Assembly: GCA_902779915.1 (NCBI GenBank)
Contig: CACZDM010000003.1
Span: 94,213-158,212 of the forward strand
DNA length: 64,000 nucleotides
Direction: 5' to 3'
Origin: Oscillospiraceae bacterium
GTDB lineage: Bacteria; Bacillota; Clostridia; Oscillospirales; Ruminococcaceae
The notes beneath the pieces are model-generated. The model was given only the letters and a program-made list of their open reading frames with translations. It did not search any database and was not told where the DNA came from. Below, piece by piece: positions 37,782 to 46,667 of this stretch. A program made the translations under genes and the position numbers. Every line of letters begins with the position of its first letter. Within the stretch, counting starts at the first letter, position 1.

Positions 37782-37887
37782 TTTTGTTAAAAAAATAAAT
37801 TATGTTGTTAAATTTTCGAATAAATCAAAAAATCATTTCGCTGATGATTTTAATTTGAATTTAATAAAAACAAAGAGGAAATTATAT

Positions 37888-39735
37888 ATGAACCTTAAGA
37901 TTATCAAACAAACGCTTGCCGCAGTGATTGCAGTTGCAAGTTTTGCGACAACGCCAGGGTTGGTTGAAGCTGGCCCGTCTAGGCGTCATGCGGCGGCGAA
38001 AAAAAAATGCCATAGGTTTATTACATCGAGTAGTGGGAACGCAAAGGTTTCAGACTTAGCAGATCAATTGTTTAAAACCTTAGGCAAAGAGCCAAAATTA
38101 AAAAACGATATTATAAATATTATTAATAATTTGAATAAAAAAGAAAATTTATATAATAAAAAACCTAGCATCGCAAAATTCATCAGCGATAGGGTTTCTT
38201 CTCGCAAGGATCCATATATTGCCCAGTTTAAACAGGTTGTTAAATTGCTTGCCAAATGTGCTGATAACAAAGAGGCAGGGCGTTTTGTTGCCAGCTGTTT
38301 TGATTTCATTGCTTCTGAGCAGTTGAAGGTTGATCTAGACTTTGAAAGCATCGAAAAAATTTTGAAATCACTATATAAGCATGACAACAGTCAAGATTTT
38401 TTGATTAGTGTTATAGATGGGGCGTGTTTCAATGGTTTTTTTAAAAATGCCAGTCAGGATAAAATTGATGAAATATTAAATCTATTTTTGAAATATTCGA
38501 ATGTTAATCACCCAACAGATTCACTTTTTGAATTTCTTCAGCCCAACCAAACAGAAAATGCTGAAAAAAAATATATGCCACCGCAAAAACATATGGTTCA
38601 GGTTATCGCGAAATTAAATTGTGATGGTTGCTTTAAAAATTCCACACAAAGCCAAATTTCAAATATACTTGATATTTTTTCTAATTATTTTTGCTTTCCG
38701 GTTGTTGTCAAAGATGCAATTGACGTTATTAATAATTTGATTATTAATGACTGTTTTGAAAATTGTTCTCAAGGTAACATCATAAAATTAAAAGATCTTT
38801 TGCTAAAATGTCCAGAATATCAAAATTATGAGCAAGATATTATAACTATTATTAAAAATTTGATTGTTAATGATTGTTTTAAAAATTGTTCGCAAGAAGT
38901 TATTTTAGAAATTATTAACACATCTCTTAAATTTTTGAATAGTCAAGATAATGCTGAATATTTTGCATATGTGATGGAGGCTTTGTTAAATCAAGGTCTT
39001 TTGAATAAATATCCCCAGGCAGGACTTTTAAAAATTCAAGACAAATTGGCGGATTGGTTGGAAAATGAGCGCATTCAAAAATATTGGACATCAATCATTT
39101 TAAATTCATTTAAACAAGGTTCTTTTGAAAAATGTCAGAAAAATGATGTTTCAAAAATAATTAAAGGACTGGCCAAATGCTCAGTAAACGAAAAATTGAG
39201 GCAAAATTGCGCAGTTTTGATTTCAAACTTTGCTGATTGTGGGTTTTTAAAACATTGTGACAAAGATGATATTTTGCAAATAAAGGCCATACTAACCAAT
39301 TGTGTAAATGATGAAAACAGTAAAAAATATGTTGCAAGCGTTGTTAAAATTTTATTGGATTTGGATTTTTATCAAAGCGAAAAAAGTGAAATAAGCCAAA
39401 TGATTAATTTATTATATGCATGTTCCAGCAATCAAGACGCTGAGCCATATATTTTAGATTCTATTAATATATTGCTGAATAAAGAATGGTTTATCATATA
39501 TTCTGACAATAAATTTTCAAATATGCAGGATGAAATTTTTTTGGTTGGTGATTTACTGCAAAAATACCATTCTAAATATGAAAAAAAAGACTTCAGCCTA
39601 ATGAGCAACAATTTATATGGGATGTCAATTCAACCTTATCATGATCAAGATTTAGATGTTTTGTTCTATATTAAAAGGTTATCTGATGATCTAGACAGAC
39701 AAATTACCAATCTCCACCGTCACATGTTTGACTAA
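37888..39735 (+). CDS. secreted HEAT-like repeat protein 18
   Basis: Last array gene, 615 residues. The ATG at 37888 follows AGAGGAAAT, and MNLKIIKQTLAAVIAVAS fits the signal peptide, which ends GLVEA; the in-frame TTG at 37855 is rejected. A short basic linker (SRRHAAAKKKCHR) is followed by diverged repeats (NCSQGNIIKLKDLLLKC; YVASVVKILLDLDF). No boxed promoter is seen in the 106 bp after gene 17. The gene is followed by a strong hairpin and then the direction of transcription changes. Confidence 0.84.
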   Translation: MNLKIIKQTLAAVIAVASFATTPGLVEAGPSRRHAAAKKKCHRFITSSSGNAKVSDLADQLFKTLGKEPKLKNDIINIINNLNKKENLYNKKPSIAKFISDRVSSRKDPYIAQFKQVVKLLAKCADNKEAGRFVASCFDFIASEQLKVDLDFESIEKILKSLYKHDNSQDFLISVIDGACFNGFFKNASQDKIDEILNLFLKYSNVNHPTDSLFEFLQPNQTENAEKKYMPPQKHMVQVIAKLNCDGCFKNSTQSQISNILDIFSNYFCFPVVVKDAIDVINNLIINDCFENCSQGNIIKLKDLLLKCPEYQNYEQDIITIIKNLIVNDCFKNCSQEVILEIINTSLKFLNSQDNAEYFAYVMEALLNQGLLNKYPQAGLLKIQDKLADWLENERIQKYWTSIILNSFKQGSFEKCQKNDVSKIIKGLAKCSVNEKLRQNCAVLISNFADCGFLKHCDKDDILQIKAILTNCVNDENSKKYVASVVKILLDLDFYQSEKSEISQMINLLYACSSNQDAEPYILDSINILLNKEWFIIYSDNKFSNMQDEIFLVGDLLQKYHSKYEKKDFSLMSNNLYGMSIQPYHDQDLDVLFYIKRLSDDLDRQITNLHRHMFD

Positions 39736-39751
39736 AATTAACATAATACTT

Positions 39752-39790
39752 AAAAGCCTGCCGCATTTTTTTGACAGGCTTTTTTATTTT
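39752..39790 (+). terminator. bidirectional terminator closing the array
   Basis: AAAAGCCTG at 39752 pairs perfectly with CAGGCTTTT at 39775-39783. T-rich tails on both strands can serve the array gene and the convergent gene at 39816. Confidence 0.85.
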
Positions 39791-39815
39791 TTAGAAAAAT
39801 TTTTATTGAGATTTT

Positions 39816-40433
39816 CTATTTTTTTGGATATGACGGCAGCTTGTGGTTTAATTTTAAATACGCATAGTAATATTCATTTAGATATATTTTTTCAAGCTTG
39901 GAATCGCTTTTGTTAGCAAAAAACGGTTTTTCTCCTTTTTTCGCGTCAGAATGCGCTATTAGTTTAATGTTGTTCACGCGGCCTTGATCATAGCATTTTT
40001 GCGCCTCATCCCAACTGTAACTGCGTCCAGGACCTGTGATATCGTCGCTAACACCAAGTTTTTTAGCGGTGTTTTTATATTGTTGATTATAAATTTCCTG
40101 CAATCTGGGCCTGTCGCTGAAGTCGCGGGGAGGGGAAGAATTGAGCGCGTCAGATTCGCCTATGGCGCCTGCAAATGCGTCGTAGTAAGCCTTAAAAAGC
40201 CCAGGACGGCTGAAAACTTCAAGAATGACGCCAAACTGCCCAATATATTTTGCGTCTTTAACGCCAGCAGTTTGCCCATACATATTATCATAGGCAGCCT
40301 GAAGCTCAGGAACGCTGATTGTTTGGGGCGTCCTTCCAGCTTGCGCATCCAATTCGCCATTTAACCTGGCGGAATAGAGCGTTTTTATTTCGTTAGCAGA
40401 ATGGCTTTGTATATTAAAATTCATTTTAGTCAC
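39816..40433 (-). CDS. small protein with YDxGR-type repeats, no signal peptide
   Basis: 205 residues, unknown function. It is rich in Tyr, Asn, Gly and Asp and has recurring segments of the form Y(D/N)xx(Y/F)xxxxG (YDNMYGQTAG, YYDAFAGAIG, YNQQYKNTAKKLG, CYDQGRVNNI). The last resembles YDRGRMRGI in the signal-peptide-bearing protein at 40847, so the two are distant paralogs. The N-terminus (MTKMNFNIQSHS) has no export signal, so the protein may be cytoplasmic or leave by another route. An AGGTGAC site precedes the ATG. Its promoter has the same paired TTAACA design as the array genes. Confidence 0.65.
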   Translation of the reverse strand: MTKMNFNIQSHSANEIKTLYSARLNGELDAQAGRTPQTISVPELQAAYDNMYGQTAGVKDAKYIGQFGVILEVFSRPGLFKAYYDAFAGAIGESDALNSSPPRDFSDRPRLQEIYNQQYKNTAKKLGVSDDITGPGRSYSWDEAQKCYDQGRVNNIKLIAHSDAKKGEKPFFANKSDSKLEKIYLNEYYYAYLKLNHKLPSYPKK

Positions 40434-40481
40434 CTCATTTTCAATCTTTTGATCATTTTACTATTTTTAAATCACAAGACA

Positions 40482-40525
40482 ATTATACCATATTTAAACG
40501 TAAAAATATGTTAACTTTTTGTTAA
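40482..40525 (-). promoter_or_regulatory. PhoP-box-like promoter on the minus strand
   Basis: On the minus strand TTAACA (40520-40525) and TTAACA (40509-40514) are 11 bp apart, then 21 bp to TATAAT (40482-40487) with extended TG. Spacing is one base longer than in the array. Confidence 0.65.
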
Positions 40526-40759
40526 TTTTTTATTATGCAATTAATTTATCGATTAGTTATGTAATTTAACAACATTTTTAATATATTTATTTTGAGTTTA
40601 TATAAATAATATCACCTAATTTAAGTTGTATATGCTAAAACATCACTAAATTTGAGATATTGTCTTATATAAACACATATTTATCACGCCTTTATATTAA
40701 TTATATCATATAAATGAATAAAATGCACTAAAATTTTAATTATTAAAATTATTTTATAA

Positions 40760-40796
40760 TAAAAAAATCAAACTCGCCATTTTCAAAACAGCGAGC
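40760..40796 (-). terminator. terminator of the gene at 40847
   Basis: On the minus strand CTCGC pairs with GCGAG, with extra pairing in the loop, followed by TTTGATTTTTTT. Confidence 0.65.
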
Positions 40797-40846
40797 TTAT
40801 ATTATATATATATGAAAATTTGCAGTTAAACCATTCATTTTCAACA

Positions 40847-41458
40847 TCAATAATATGGATTTATTAATTTTGAGCATACTTTGTCATATAACGCTAATTC
40901 ACTAACATCAGTTAACATATTGCGCCGATTCATTTTCTTTTCACGATCTTCTGAAGCAAATATGTTGATTCCGCGCATTCGGCCTCTGTCATAGTTTTGC
41001 AAGGCCTGCGAATTGCTTGAGAAAAGATCCCTTTGATTAGGGCTTCCCGATGATCCATCATCAACCCCAGCGTTATATGCATACATAATTTTTCCCTTTG
41101 CATACCCTTCGTTATACCAGTCAGAATGCTGTTTATCTTCAAATTTTGCTTGCGGCCTGGCTTCAACAGCGTCATCAAAACCTTGCCTATTTAATTTCTC
41201 TTTTTTGGCTCTTTGGTATGCAGCATCATAGTATTTTTTTGACGAAGGATGGATATTTGTCCTCGGTTGAAGGTTTTTGCTAACATCATTAATTGCCAGT
41301 TTAGCTGCCGCATATTCATTCATAAAAGGCATGACATCGTTGGTTTGCTCTGATTTTTGAGAATTTCCTGATTTTGGAGGAACCGCTTCAACAGAAACAG
41401 GCATTGCTGAGGTGAACGTTGCAATCATTAGAATTGACAGAATCTTTTTGATTTTCAT
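40847..41458 (-). CDS. secreted small protein, paralog of the 39816 product
   Basis: 203 residues. The signal peptide (MKIKKILSILMIATFTS) ends SVEA near residue 28, close in style to the array proteins. The mature part has repeated Tyr/Gly motifs (YYDAAYQRAKK, WYNEGYAKGK, YAYNAGVDDG, NYDRGRMRGI), recalling the YxxGYxxG patterns of surface proteins. Function unknown. The start follows GGGGG at good spacing. No TTAACA pair is found; a TATATTATAG-like -10 lies around 41500. Confidence 0.65.
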   Translation of the reverse strand: MKIKKILSILMIATFTSAMPVSVEAVPPKSGNSQKSEQTNDVMPFMNEYAAAKLAINDVSKNLQPRTNIHPSSKKYYDAAYQRAKKEKLNRQGFDDAVEARPQAKFEDKQHSDWYNEGYAKGKIMYAYNAGVDDGSSGSPNQRDLFSSNSQALQNYDRGRMRGINIFASEDREKKMNRRNMLTDVSELALYDKVCSKLINPYY

Positions 41459-41520
41459 TGTAAATATTCCCCCTTAATAAATTTTAATTCAAAGCACTCT
41501 ATAATATATAAATATGTTTT

Positions 41521-41700
41521 TTAGTTTAAAATCAAATTTTGATGTGTTGAGCTATTTTTGATTAAATTATACGTTTTGTCATATAACGATACTTCATTAT
41601 CACAAATCAAAACTTGGCGCTTAGTCGTTTTTAATTCAGCCCCCTAAAGCGAGCATAAAAATCACAACTTGACGCCTCGTTTTGATCATTTACAAAAAGC
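41521..41700 (-). pseudogene. decayed fragment of a 40847-type gene
   Basis: On the minus strand one frame reads FYARFRGLN then stop, and another continues KTTKRQVLICDNEVSLYDK, then TYNLIK, to a stop at 41521. These match in order the C-terminal pieces YDRGRMRGIN and VSELALYDKVCSKLI of the intact gene just downstream. A short internal duplication (KT-RRQVVI and KTTKRQVLI) adds to the damage. The match is short, so this is tentative. Confidence 0.4.
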
Positions 41701-41867
41701 AACATTTGATTTGGCGTTAAAATTCAATATATCGCTAATTTCTAAACGGTTGGAATTGTTTCGGGTAAAACAGGTTTTGCTGAGACTAGGGTCATAATCA
41801 TTTCAGCAATATTTTTTAGTAACTATATACTCTAAAGTCTTGACTGAGCCACTTAATGTGACTTCGG

Positions 41868-43184
41868 CTAAAATTCACATATTTTGTCTAAAATGTCCTT
41901 TTTCGCTTCGTTTGTTAGAGGCATCCCCCAATCTTCGCTAAAGCAAGTGCTGTCAGATATATTATTTTTTGAAGAAAACAACAATTGCCAAACTATCGTG
42001 TTATTATACACACCTACAGCAGAATTTATCACTGAGACTGCGGGCTTCCACTCTGCTGTTTCCTTCGCTGAATCAACAACCAGTAATGTGTCCTCCATTT
42101 CATTATACGCAGCAAAGGTCACCCAATGTTCTCTGTTTAAATTTAATATTGGAGCCGGACATTTAGATTTTTTAAAATATTCCACAATAAACTCTTTTAT
42201 GCTATCAGTTTGTTCTTTTTTTTCTGCGGGGATGTTGCTGGGATTTTTGACTGCGTTTTGAAATGCCAAGTTATAGGTTGAAATTCCCAATTTAGACAAA
42301 TACTCAATGATATATTCGACATCTCCATATCGAATCAGCTGTCTTTTCCCGCATTTTTGGAAATATAAATTGACAACATTCTGAAATCCTTTAATTGGCG
42401 CTTTATTTTCAATAATGCAATTAAAATGATTGAGGACATTTGTTGCGCTAAACAGCCAACAAGTGTTTATGCACCTCTCCCCGTCCAGCATATTATCCTC
42501 AAACTGGTAGCCAGACCAATATTTATTCCAGTCGCTGAGATTTTTTGAATAATTTTCAATTTTATTTTTAATTTTTAATTTATCTGATTTTAATTTGTCA
42601 ATTTGAATTTGAAGATCTTTGATTATATCATTGTTTTTTTTGATGCAATCACCATATTTAGACTGTTCTTCAATCAAATTTTTTAACTTCGTTTCATAAC
42701 TGTTGGTTTGATTTTGGTCTAAGCGTAGCTTTTCAAGTTTAGAGTTTAGCTCATTAATCTGCTTCAGCATCGCGTTATATTGTGACTCTAAAGTGTCTTT
42801 TTTTAGTTTTAGCTCATTTGACTCCGCGCCCTCAAGAGAAATGATTTCGGCGGTTGTTGTGTCCAAATTGTCTCTTAAAGAATCGATCTGTTTTGTTTTT
42901 TTAAGTAAATTTTCTTCACATTCTGCTAATTCAATCATATTTTTACTTTGTGGATCATTTGGATTTTGTAAAATAGCGCTTATTTCCTGTTCATTTTTTT
43001 TAAGCATTAAATTTGTGTTACTAACTTCTTTTTGTGCAATATCAATTTTACTTTGAATATCAGCAATTTGCTTGTCAATTTCAGCGACTGATGGCAAATT
43101 ACCTCCCGCAAAAGCCGAACCTGACGCCCCAATCATAACGCTTGCAGCACATAGTAATGATAAAAAACCTTTAAATTTAAACAA
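41868..43184 (-). CDS. secreted coiled-coil protein with papain-like cysteine protease domain
   Basis: 438 residues. A signal peptide ends SGSAFA at residue 26. Residues about 32-220 form a long coiled coil (heptads such as INELNSKLEKLRL). The C-terminal domain has the order of a papain-fold enzyme: Cys242 in CINTCWLFSATN, His353 in NREHWVTFAAY, and Asp371 in LLVVDSA. CW.FS followed later by HW and a (V)(D/N)S element is the C1/C39/C58-like pattern; the exact family is not clear. It may cut or cross-link surface or host proteins. Its promoter has the same layout as the array promoters, so it is probably expressed with the solenoid proteins. Confidence 0.75.
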   Translation of the reverse strand: MFKFKGFLSLLCAASVMIGASGSAFAGGNLPSVAEIDKQIADIQSKIDIAQKEVSNTNLMLKKNEQEISAILQNPNDPQSKNMIELAECEENLLKKTKQIDSLRDNLDTTTAEIISLEGAESNELKLKKDTLESQYNAMLKQINELNSKLEKLRLDQNQTNSYETKLKNLIEEQSKYGDCIKKNNDIIKDLQIQIDKLKSDKLKIKNKIENYSKNLSDWNKYWSGYQFEDNMLDGERCINTCWLFSATNVLNHFNCIIENKAPIKGFQNVVNLYFQKCGKRQLIRYGDVEYIIEYLSKLGISTYNLAFQNAVKNPSNIPAEKKEQTDSIKEFIVEYFKKSKCPAPILNLNREHWVTFAAYNEMEDTLLVVDSAKETAEWKPAVSVINSAVGVYNNTIVWQLLFSSKNNISDSTCFSEDWGMPLTNEAKKDILDKICEF

Positions 43185-43240
43185 TAGCTTACGCTCCTCT
43201 TGTAATAAAAATATTTTGTTGTTTTTCCAACAACGATTTC

Positions 43241-43294
43241 ATTATACCACTTTTTTTAATAAAAAATGTAAACTTTTTGTAAACTTTTTGAAAA
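43241..43294 (-). promoter_or_regulatory. PhoP-box-like promoter of the coiled-coil protease
   Basis: On the minus strand TTTTCA, TTTACA and TTTACA (43289, 43278, 43267 on the plus scale) lie 11 bp apart, then exactly 20 bp to TATAAT (43241-43246) with extended TG. Confidence 0.7.
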
Positions 43295-43351
43295 TTTTGT
43301 CAAAAAAACTCAAGATTATCTGCGAGAAATTTTAGATTAAACAAAAAAATT

Positions 43352-43384
43352 AAAAAGCCCGAGCAATATAACCCAGACTTTTTG
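43352..43384 (-). terminator. terminator of the YabE-like gene
   Basis: On the minus strand AAAAAGTCTGGG pairs with CTCGGGCTTTTT, with some G-T pairs, around TTATATTG. Confidence 0.75.
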
Positions 43385-43400
43385 ATTTTTATTAATCAAG

Positions 43401-44423
43401 TCATAAAATATATACATTAACGTTTCTTCTGCCAAACCGCAAACATTCGCTTTCGCTTTCCATGAACAAATCAACCAAAACTGAGCCCCGAATCATGGCA
43501 GAGCCGCAATCCGCAGCAACAGCATATCCATAGACATATTTTCCATCGGCTGAGGCAATATAAAGCCGAGTTCCATAGGGGATTTTTTTGGGGTCGACAG
43601 CAACAACGCCTCGCGCCAATTTTGCTCCAGTGGATGTGGATTTCCCGCAGCTATAGGCGGTTGCAACCCCTGTCAATATCTTTTTATATGCTAAAGGGGC
43701 TCCAACTGGCGGCCTTGACAATCCAGGATTAATTTTGACTTGAGGCTTCTTTTTGGTTCCAACCAATGTGACCTCGCTAACCGGCGCTTTTGTTGTTTTT
43801 TCGCCAACATTTTGACTTTCAACGCGATTTCCGTCAACAAATTTGTCTTTATAGTATCTGATCCGTCTTCCCTTTTCTCCTTGGTTTTTTAGCTTTTTCT
43901 CTCCTTCATACAGCTCATCAGTTGCTTCGGTTTTGCGCTCAAAATCAATTTCTTCTTCTTCTTGGCGCAAATCATAGCCAATTCTTGTGACATAAATTTT
44001 CATTCCGTCTTCAACATTTTGGCCTAAATCTAAATTAATTGAATCAAATTCATTTAAATTCACATCCTGACTTTTAAGGACATCGGCAACAGTTGCGCTG
44101 GGACGAATGCTAAAATTTTTATCCTCCCCATCAACAATTAAATTAACACTAACTGCACGCAATATTTTTATAAACATATCGTGGTCGCTGCATTCAACGC
44201 TCAGCTCGTCATTGTCTGAAATGTATATGTCCTGACTTGACAAAATTTCATTCACATCAGATTTTAAAGTTGAAAATTTCTTTTTTTCTCCCATATCTTC
44301 AACAGTAACTAAATATTTTAAATTAGTTGGCCCCATTATTAACGCTGTGGACGAAAGCAAAATAGAACATAAAAATGTCTTAAATTTTCGACCCTGCATA
44401 ATTTTTTTGATGTCTATTAACAT
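43401..44423 (-). CDS. YabE-like cell wall protein (DUF348-G5-3D)
   Basis: 340 residues. An N-terminal membrane segment (residues 15-33) is followed by two DUF348-type repeats (LKSDVNEILSSQDI; SATVADVLKSQDV), a G5 domain (IDFERKTEATDELYEGEKK to VSEVTLVGTKKKP) and a C-terminal 3D domain. The 3D domain has GVATAYSCGKSTSTG, GVVAVDPKKIPYGTRLYI and VLVDLFMESESECLRFGRR. Its usual Asp-Thr-Gly element is altered to AADCGSA, though acidic residues remain in place. Family members resemble resuscitation factors and lytic transglycosylases that remodel peptidoglycan in Bacillota. Acts outside the membrane. Confidence 0.85.
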   Translation of the reverse strand: MLIDIKKIMQGRKFKTFLCSILLSSTALIMGPTNLKYLVTVEDMGEKKKFSTLKSDVNEILSSQDIYISDNDELSVECSDHDMFIKILRAVSVNLIVDGEDKNFSIRPSATVADVLKSQDVNLNEFDSINLDLGQNVEDGMKIYVTRIGYDLRQEEEEIDFERKTEATDELYEGEKKLKNQGEKGRRIRYYKDKFVDGNRVESQNVGEKTTKAPVSEVTLVGTKKKPQVKINPGLSRPPVGAPLAYKKILTGVATAYSCGKSTSTGAKLARGVVAVDPKKIPYGTRLYIASADGKYVYGYAVAADCGSAMIRGSVLVDLFMESESECLRFGRRNVNVYIL

Positions 44424-45051
44424 GAGATGAACCTCCCTTTATTTACAACAAAATGGTAACAATATATTAAACAAGCTATCTGAGGTCTGTAATTATTTAA
44501 TATTGACTTGTAATTCATGTAATCATTTTGTAACTGTTTTGTATTCATTATATCCGATTTTAAATCAATAGTCAACCACGCTAAAAACCACCTTTTTGTA
44601 TATTTTGCACAAAATATTTCCCAAATCAAGGTCATAATAAACCAAATAATCGCAAAAAACAACTTTTAATTTAATCAATTCAAGAAAATAATTGTGCAAA
44701 TTTAACAAAAAAGCACTTTTTATAAATTTTGTAATTTTTATATCATTTCGGAAAAAATCCACCTGTAAATCCTGAATATTTTGTAATAAATAACAAATAT
44801 ATTGTCGTTATTTATTATTTTTAATCTAAAAAATAACATGTTTAAAAATTTTAATCCTAAATTTCAAACATAATTTCCAACACACATACAAACAAAAACT
44901 GCAAAAATACACCGCCATTAAAGGCAAATTTTAAAAAGTGAATATATCATAATTTTCAATTTAATTTTGTTTATTTTATTACTTTTTTGTTTTCAATTTG
45001 TTACTTTTAATGTTTTTATATAAATTTGTCTTGCGATTTTTTGAATTTTAA
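44424..45051 (-). other. long AT-rich intergenic region
   Basis: No supported gene lies between the YabE-like gene and the phage module. Short open frames here are AT-rich and have no family resemblance. On the minus strand near 44480-44545 there are several TTACA motifs (two 11 bp apart), possibly a binding site before the YabE-like gene, but no convincing -10 is placed relative to them. Confidence 0.5.
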
Positions 45052-45972
45052 TTAAAATGAATTGTTAAATAATTTAATTTTAGTCAACGGCCCTCGTTCG
45101 TCCAGTGAAAAATCAACCTCTTGCGCATAGTAATCTGTGTTCTCAAGCCTAATTTTCATTCCGGGATGTATGTCCATATGCTCAGCGACAGTCACCTCAT
45201 ATGTGTGCGTTTTTGTGGCGCCATAATCAATCAAATATGAAGCTCCTCGCTTTGGCAAAACGCTCCATTGCTTTGGCGGTTTATAGTATCTTTCACGCGA
45301 TATTCCCAGGGATTGTGCAAAAATATTATCGCAGCATTCACTAAAATTTGAGACTCCAATATTAGATTTTATATTAATTCTAGATATTATATTTGATCTG
45401 TCCTCACATTTAATTAAGTTTATATATTTAAAATGTTGACTATCAAAAATAATATCTTCTTTAGGCGAATAATATCCACATATTTCAAAATTTTCATTTA
45501 TAAATGAAAATGTACCAAAAGCCTTATAGCAATAGATCGATAAAACATCCCATGCTGTCATGCCTAATTCAACATAAAAGCTGTCTAAGCTGACGTTTTT
45601 TGGAAATTTTGTTTTGAAAATTCCATACGGTTTGCAATATTTATCAATCATGGATAATATAGAATAATTTTTATGTTCAATAGGGTTGACTTGATTTTGC
45701 CAAATTCGGCAAATGAAACTCCTGACTTTTAGGGAAAAATACTCTCCTTGATCGCTTGAGATTCTTTCAATTTTATCAACAAAGCAGGAATATATCTTTC
45801 GATTTTCTTTGTATATATCAACTTTTATTAATTTGTTTGATATATTTTCGAAAAACCTAAACTCAAACCATATGTCGCTTCCCCGCTTGCCAATGTGCAT
45901 TTGATATGACAAAATTTTTGGCAATTTCAAAGTTTGGTTTTTACGGTCATAGCCAACAAGCTCTAATTTCAT
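45052..45972 (-). CDS. phage tail hub-like protein
   Basis: 306 residues, last gene of the phage module. The segment layout (an N-terminal beta domain with GSDIWFEFRFF, a middle domain with SILSMIDKYCKPYGI and TAWDVLSIYCYKAFG, and a C-terminal beta domain ending in FSLDERGPLTKIKL) fits XkdQ/gpD-type baseplate hub proteins of contractile-tailed phages. Its presence without tube, sheath or tape measure is odd. It overlaps the previous gene by four bases (ATGA). Confidence 0.6.
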   Translation of the reverse strand: MKLELVGYDRKNQTLKLPKILSYQMHIGKRGSDIWFEFRFFENISNKLIKVDIYKENRKIYSCFVDKIERISSDQGEYFSLKVRSFICRIWQNQVNPIEHKNYSILSMIDKYCKPYGIFKTKFPKNVSLDSFYVELGMTAWDVLSIYCYKAFGTFSFINENFEICGYYSPKEDIIFDSQHFKYINLIKCEDRSNIISRINIKSNIGVSNFSECCDNIFAQSLGISRERYYKPPKQWSVLPKRGASYLIDYGATKTHTYEVTVAEHMDIHPGMKIRLENTDYYAQEVDFSLDERGPLTKIKLFNNSF

Positions 45973-46667
45973 AATCTAACCTCTAAAAAAACAAATTTAA
46001 CCTTCCCATTCGGACGCCCGCCAAGCGACTTGAGAATTGCTTTAAATTTTTGATTTCCCATGGTAATTGTTTGAATTTTCCCCAATTCCACTAATGAAAC
46101 CAGTCGATCAAACTGCTTCTCCGAAACAACGGCGCTTCCCTCAATTTTTTTCAGCGTTCGCCCAAGGTCTTTGCAAAATGGCCCTTCAAGCGGAGAATTA
46201 TATATTGAAACATTTCGTGATATTTTGAGCGTTGTTTCCCCAGTTGCAGCGATTTTTTCATCTCCAAATTCTATTGGAACAAATATTTTTTCATCATCAA
46301 GCAATTCGAATTTTATTTGCGACTTTTGAATATATGCACACAGAGCCTTATCATAATTGACAGCAAACGAAATTAGATGGTTAAATCCGATAATATTATT
46401 GCTTTTTATGTTATTTCTTACTTTTTCTGTTAATTCTCGACAAAATTTAGATCCTTTTGACTTTGGAACATACGTTTTAATTGTTATTATGGTTTTGGAT
46501 TCTGTTCCAAAATAAGTCTCAACAGTTAAAAATTCATGCTTAATTGGATAATCGACTTTTCTAGATGAAAATGTGCTATAAACTTCTATATTTAATGTTT
46601 TGTGCAAAATATTAATGACATTGTTTAAAATTTTATATGGTTCCAGCGTCATCACCTTCCCCAACAA
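45969..46667 (-). CDS. phage module protein of unknown function
   Basis: 232 residues in the head-to-tail position of the module. No motif is recognised; the sequence is beta-rich (EFLTVETYFGTESKTIITIKTY; EFGDEKIAATGETTLKI). Location suggests a tail completion or tail tube-like role. The start is uncertain: a TTG at 46667 or an ATG at 46652. It overlaps the neighbour on either side, as phage genes often do. Confidence 0.5.
   Translation of the reverse strand: MLGKVMTLEPYKILNNVINILHKTLNIEVYSTFSSRKVDYPIKHEFLTVETYFGTESKTIITIKTYVPKSKGSKFCRELTEKVRNNIKSNNIIGFNHLISFAVNYDKALCAYIQKSQIKFELLDDEKIFVPIEFGDEKIAATGETTLKISRNVSIYNSPLEGPFCKDLGRTLKKIEGSAVVSEKQFDRLVSLVELGKIQTITMGNQKFKAILKSLGGRPNGKVKFVFLEVRL

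Larger units (their letters stand above)
40434..40846 (-). other. AT-rich intergenic region
   Basis: Holds the promoter of the gene at 39816 (40482-40525) and the terminator of the gene at 40847 (40760-40796). The roughly 230 bp between them are very AT-rich; I see no gene. Confidence 0.6.

Noticed and set aside
166..39735. Array proteins considered as LPXTG- or SLH-anchored surface proteins
   Set aside because: No LPXTG plus hydrophobic tail, SLH domain or dockerin is visible at any C-terminus; the anchoring mode is unknown.
39728..39916. 62-codon plus-strand frame after the array
   Set aside because: It covers the terminator hairpin and the 3' end of the convergent gene.
44417..44762. Two minus-strand open frames of 65 and 81 codons
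   Set aside because: AT-rich, overlapping, without ribosome-binding sites or recognisable features.
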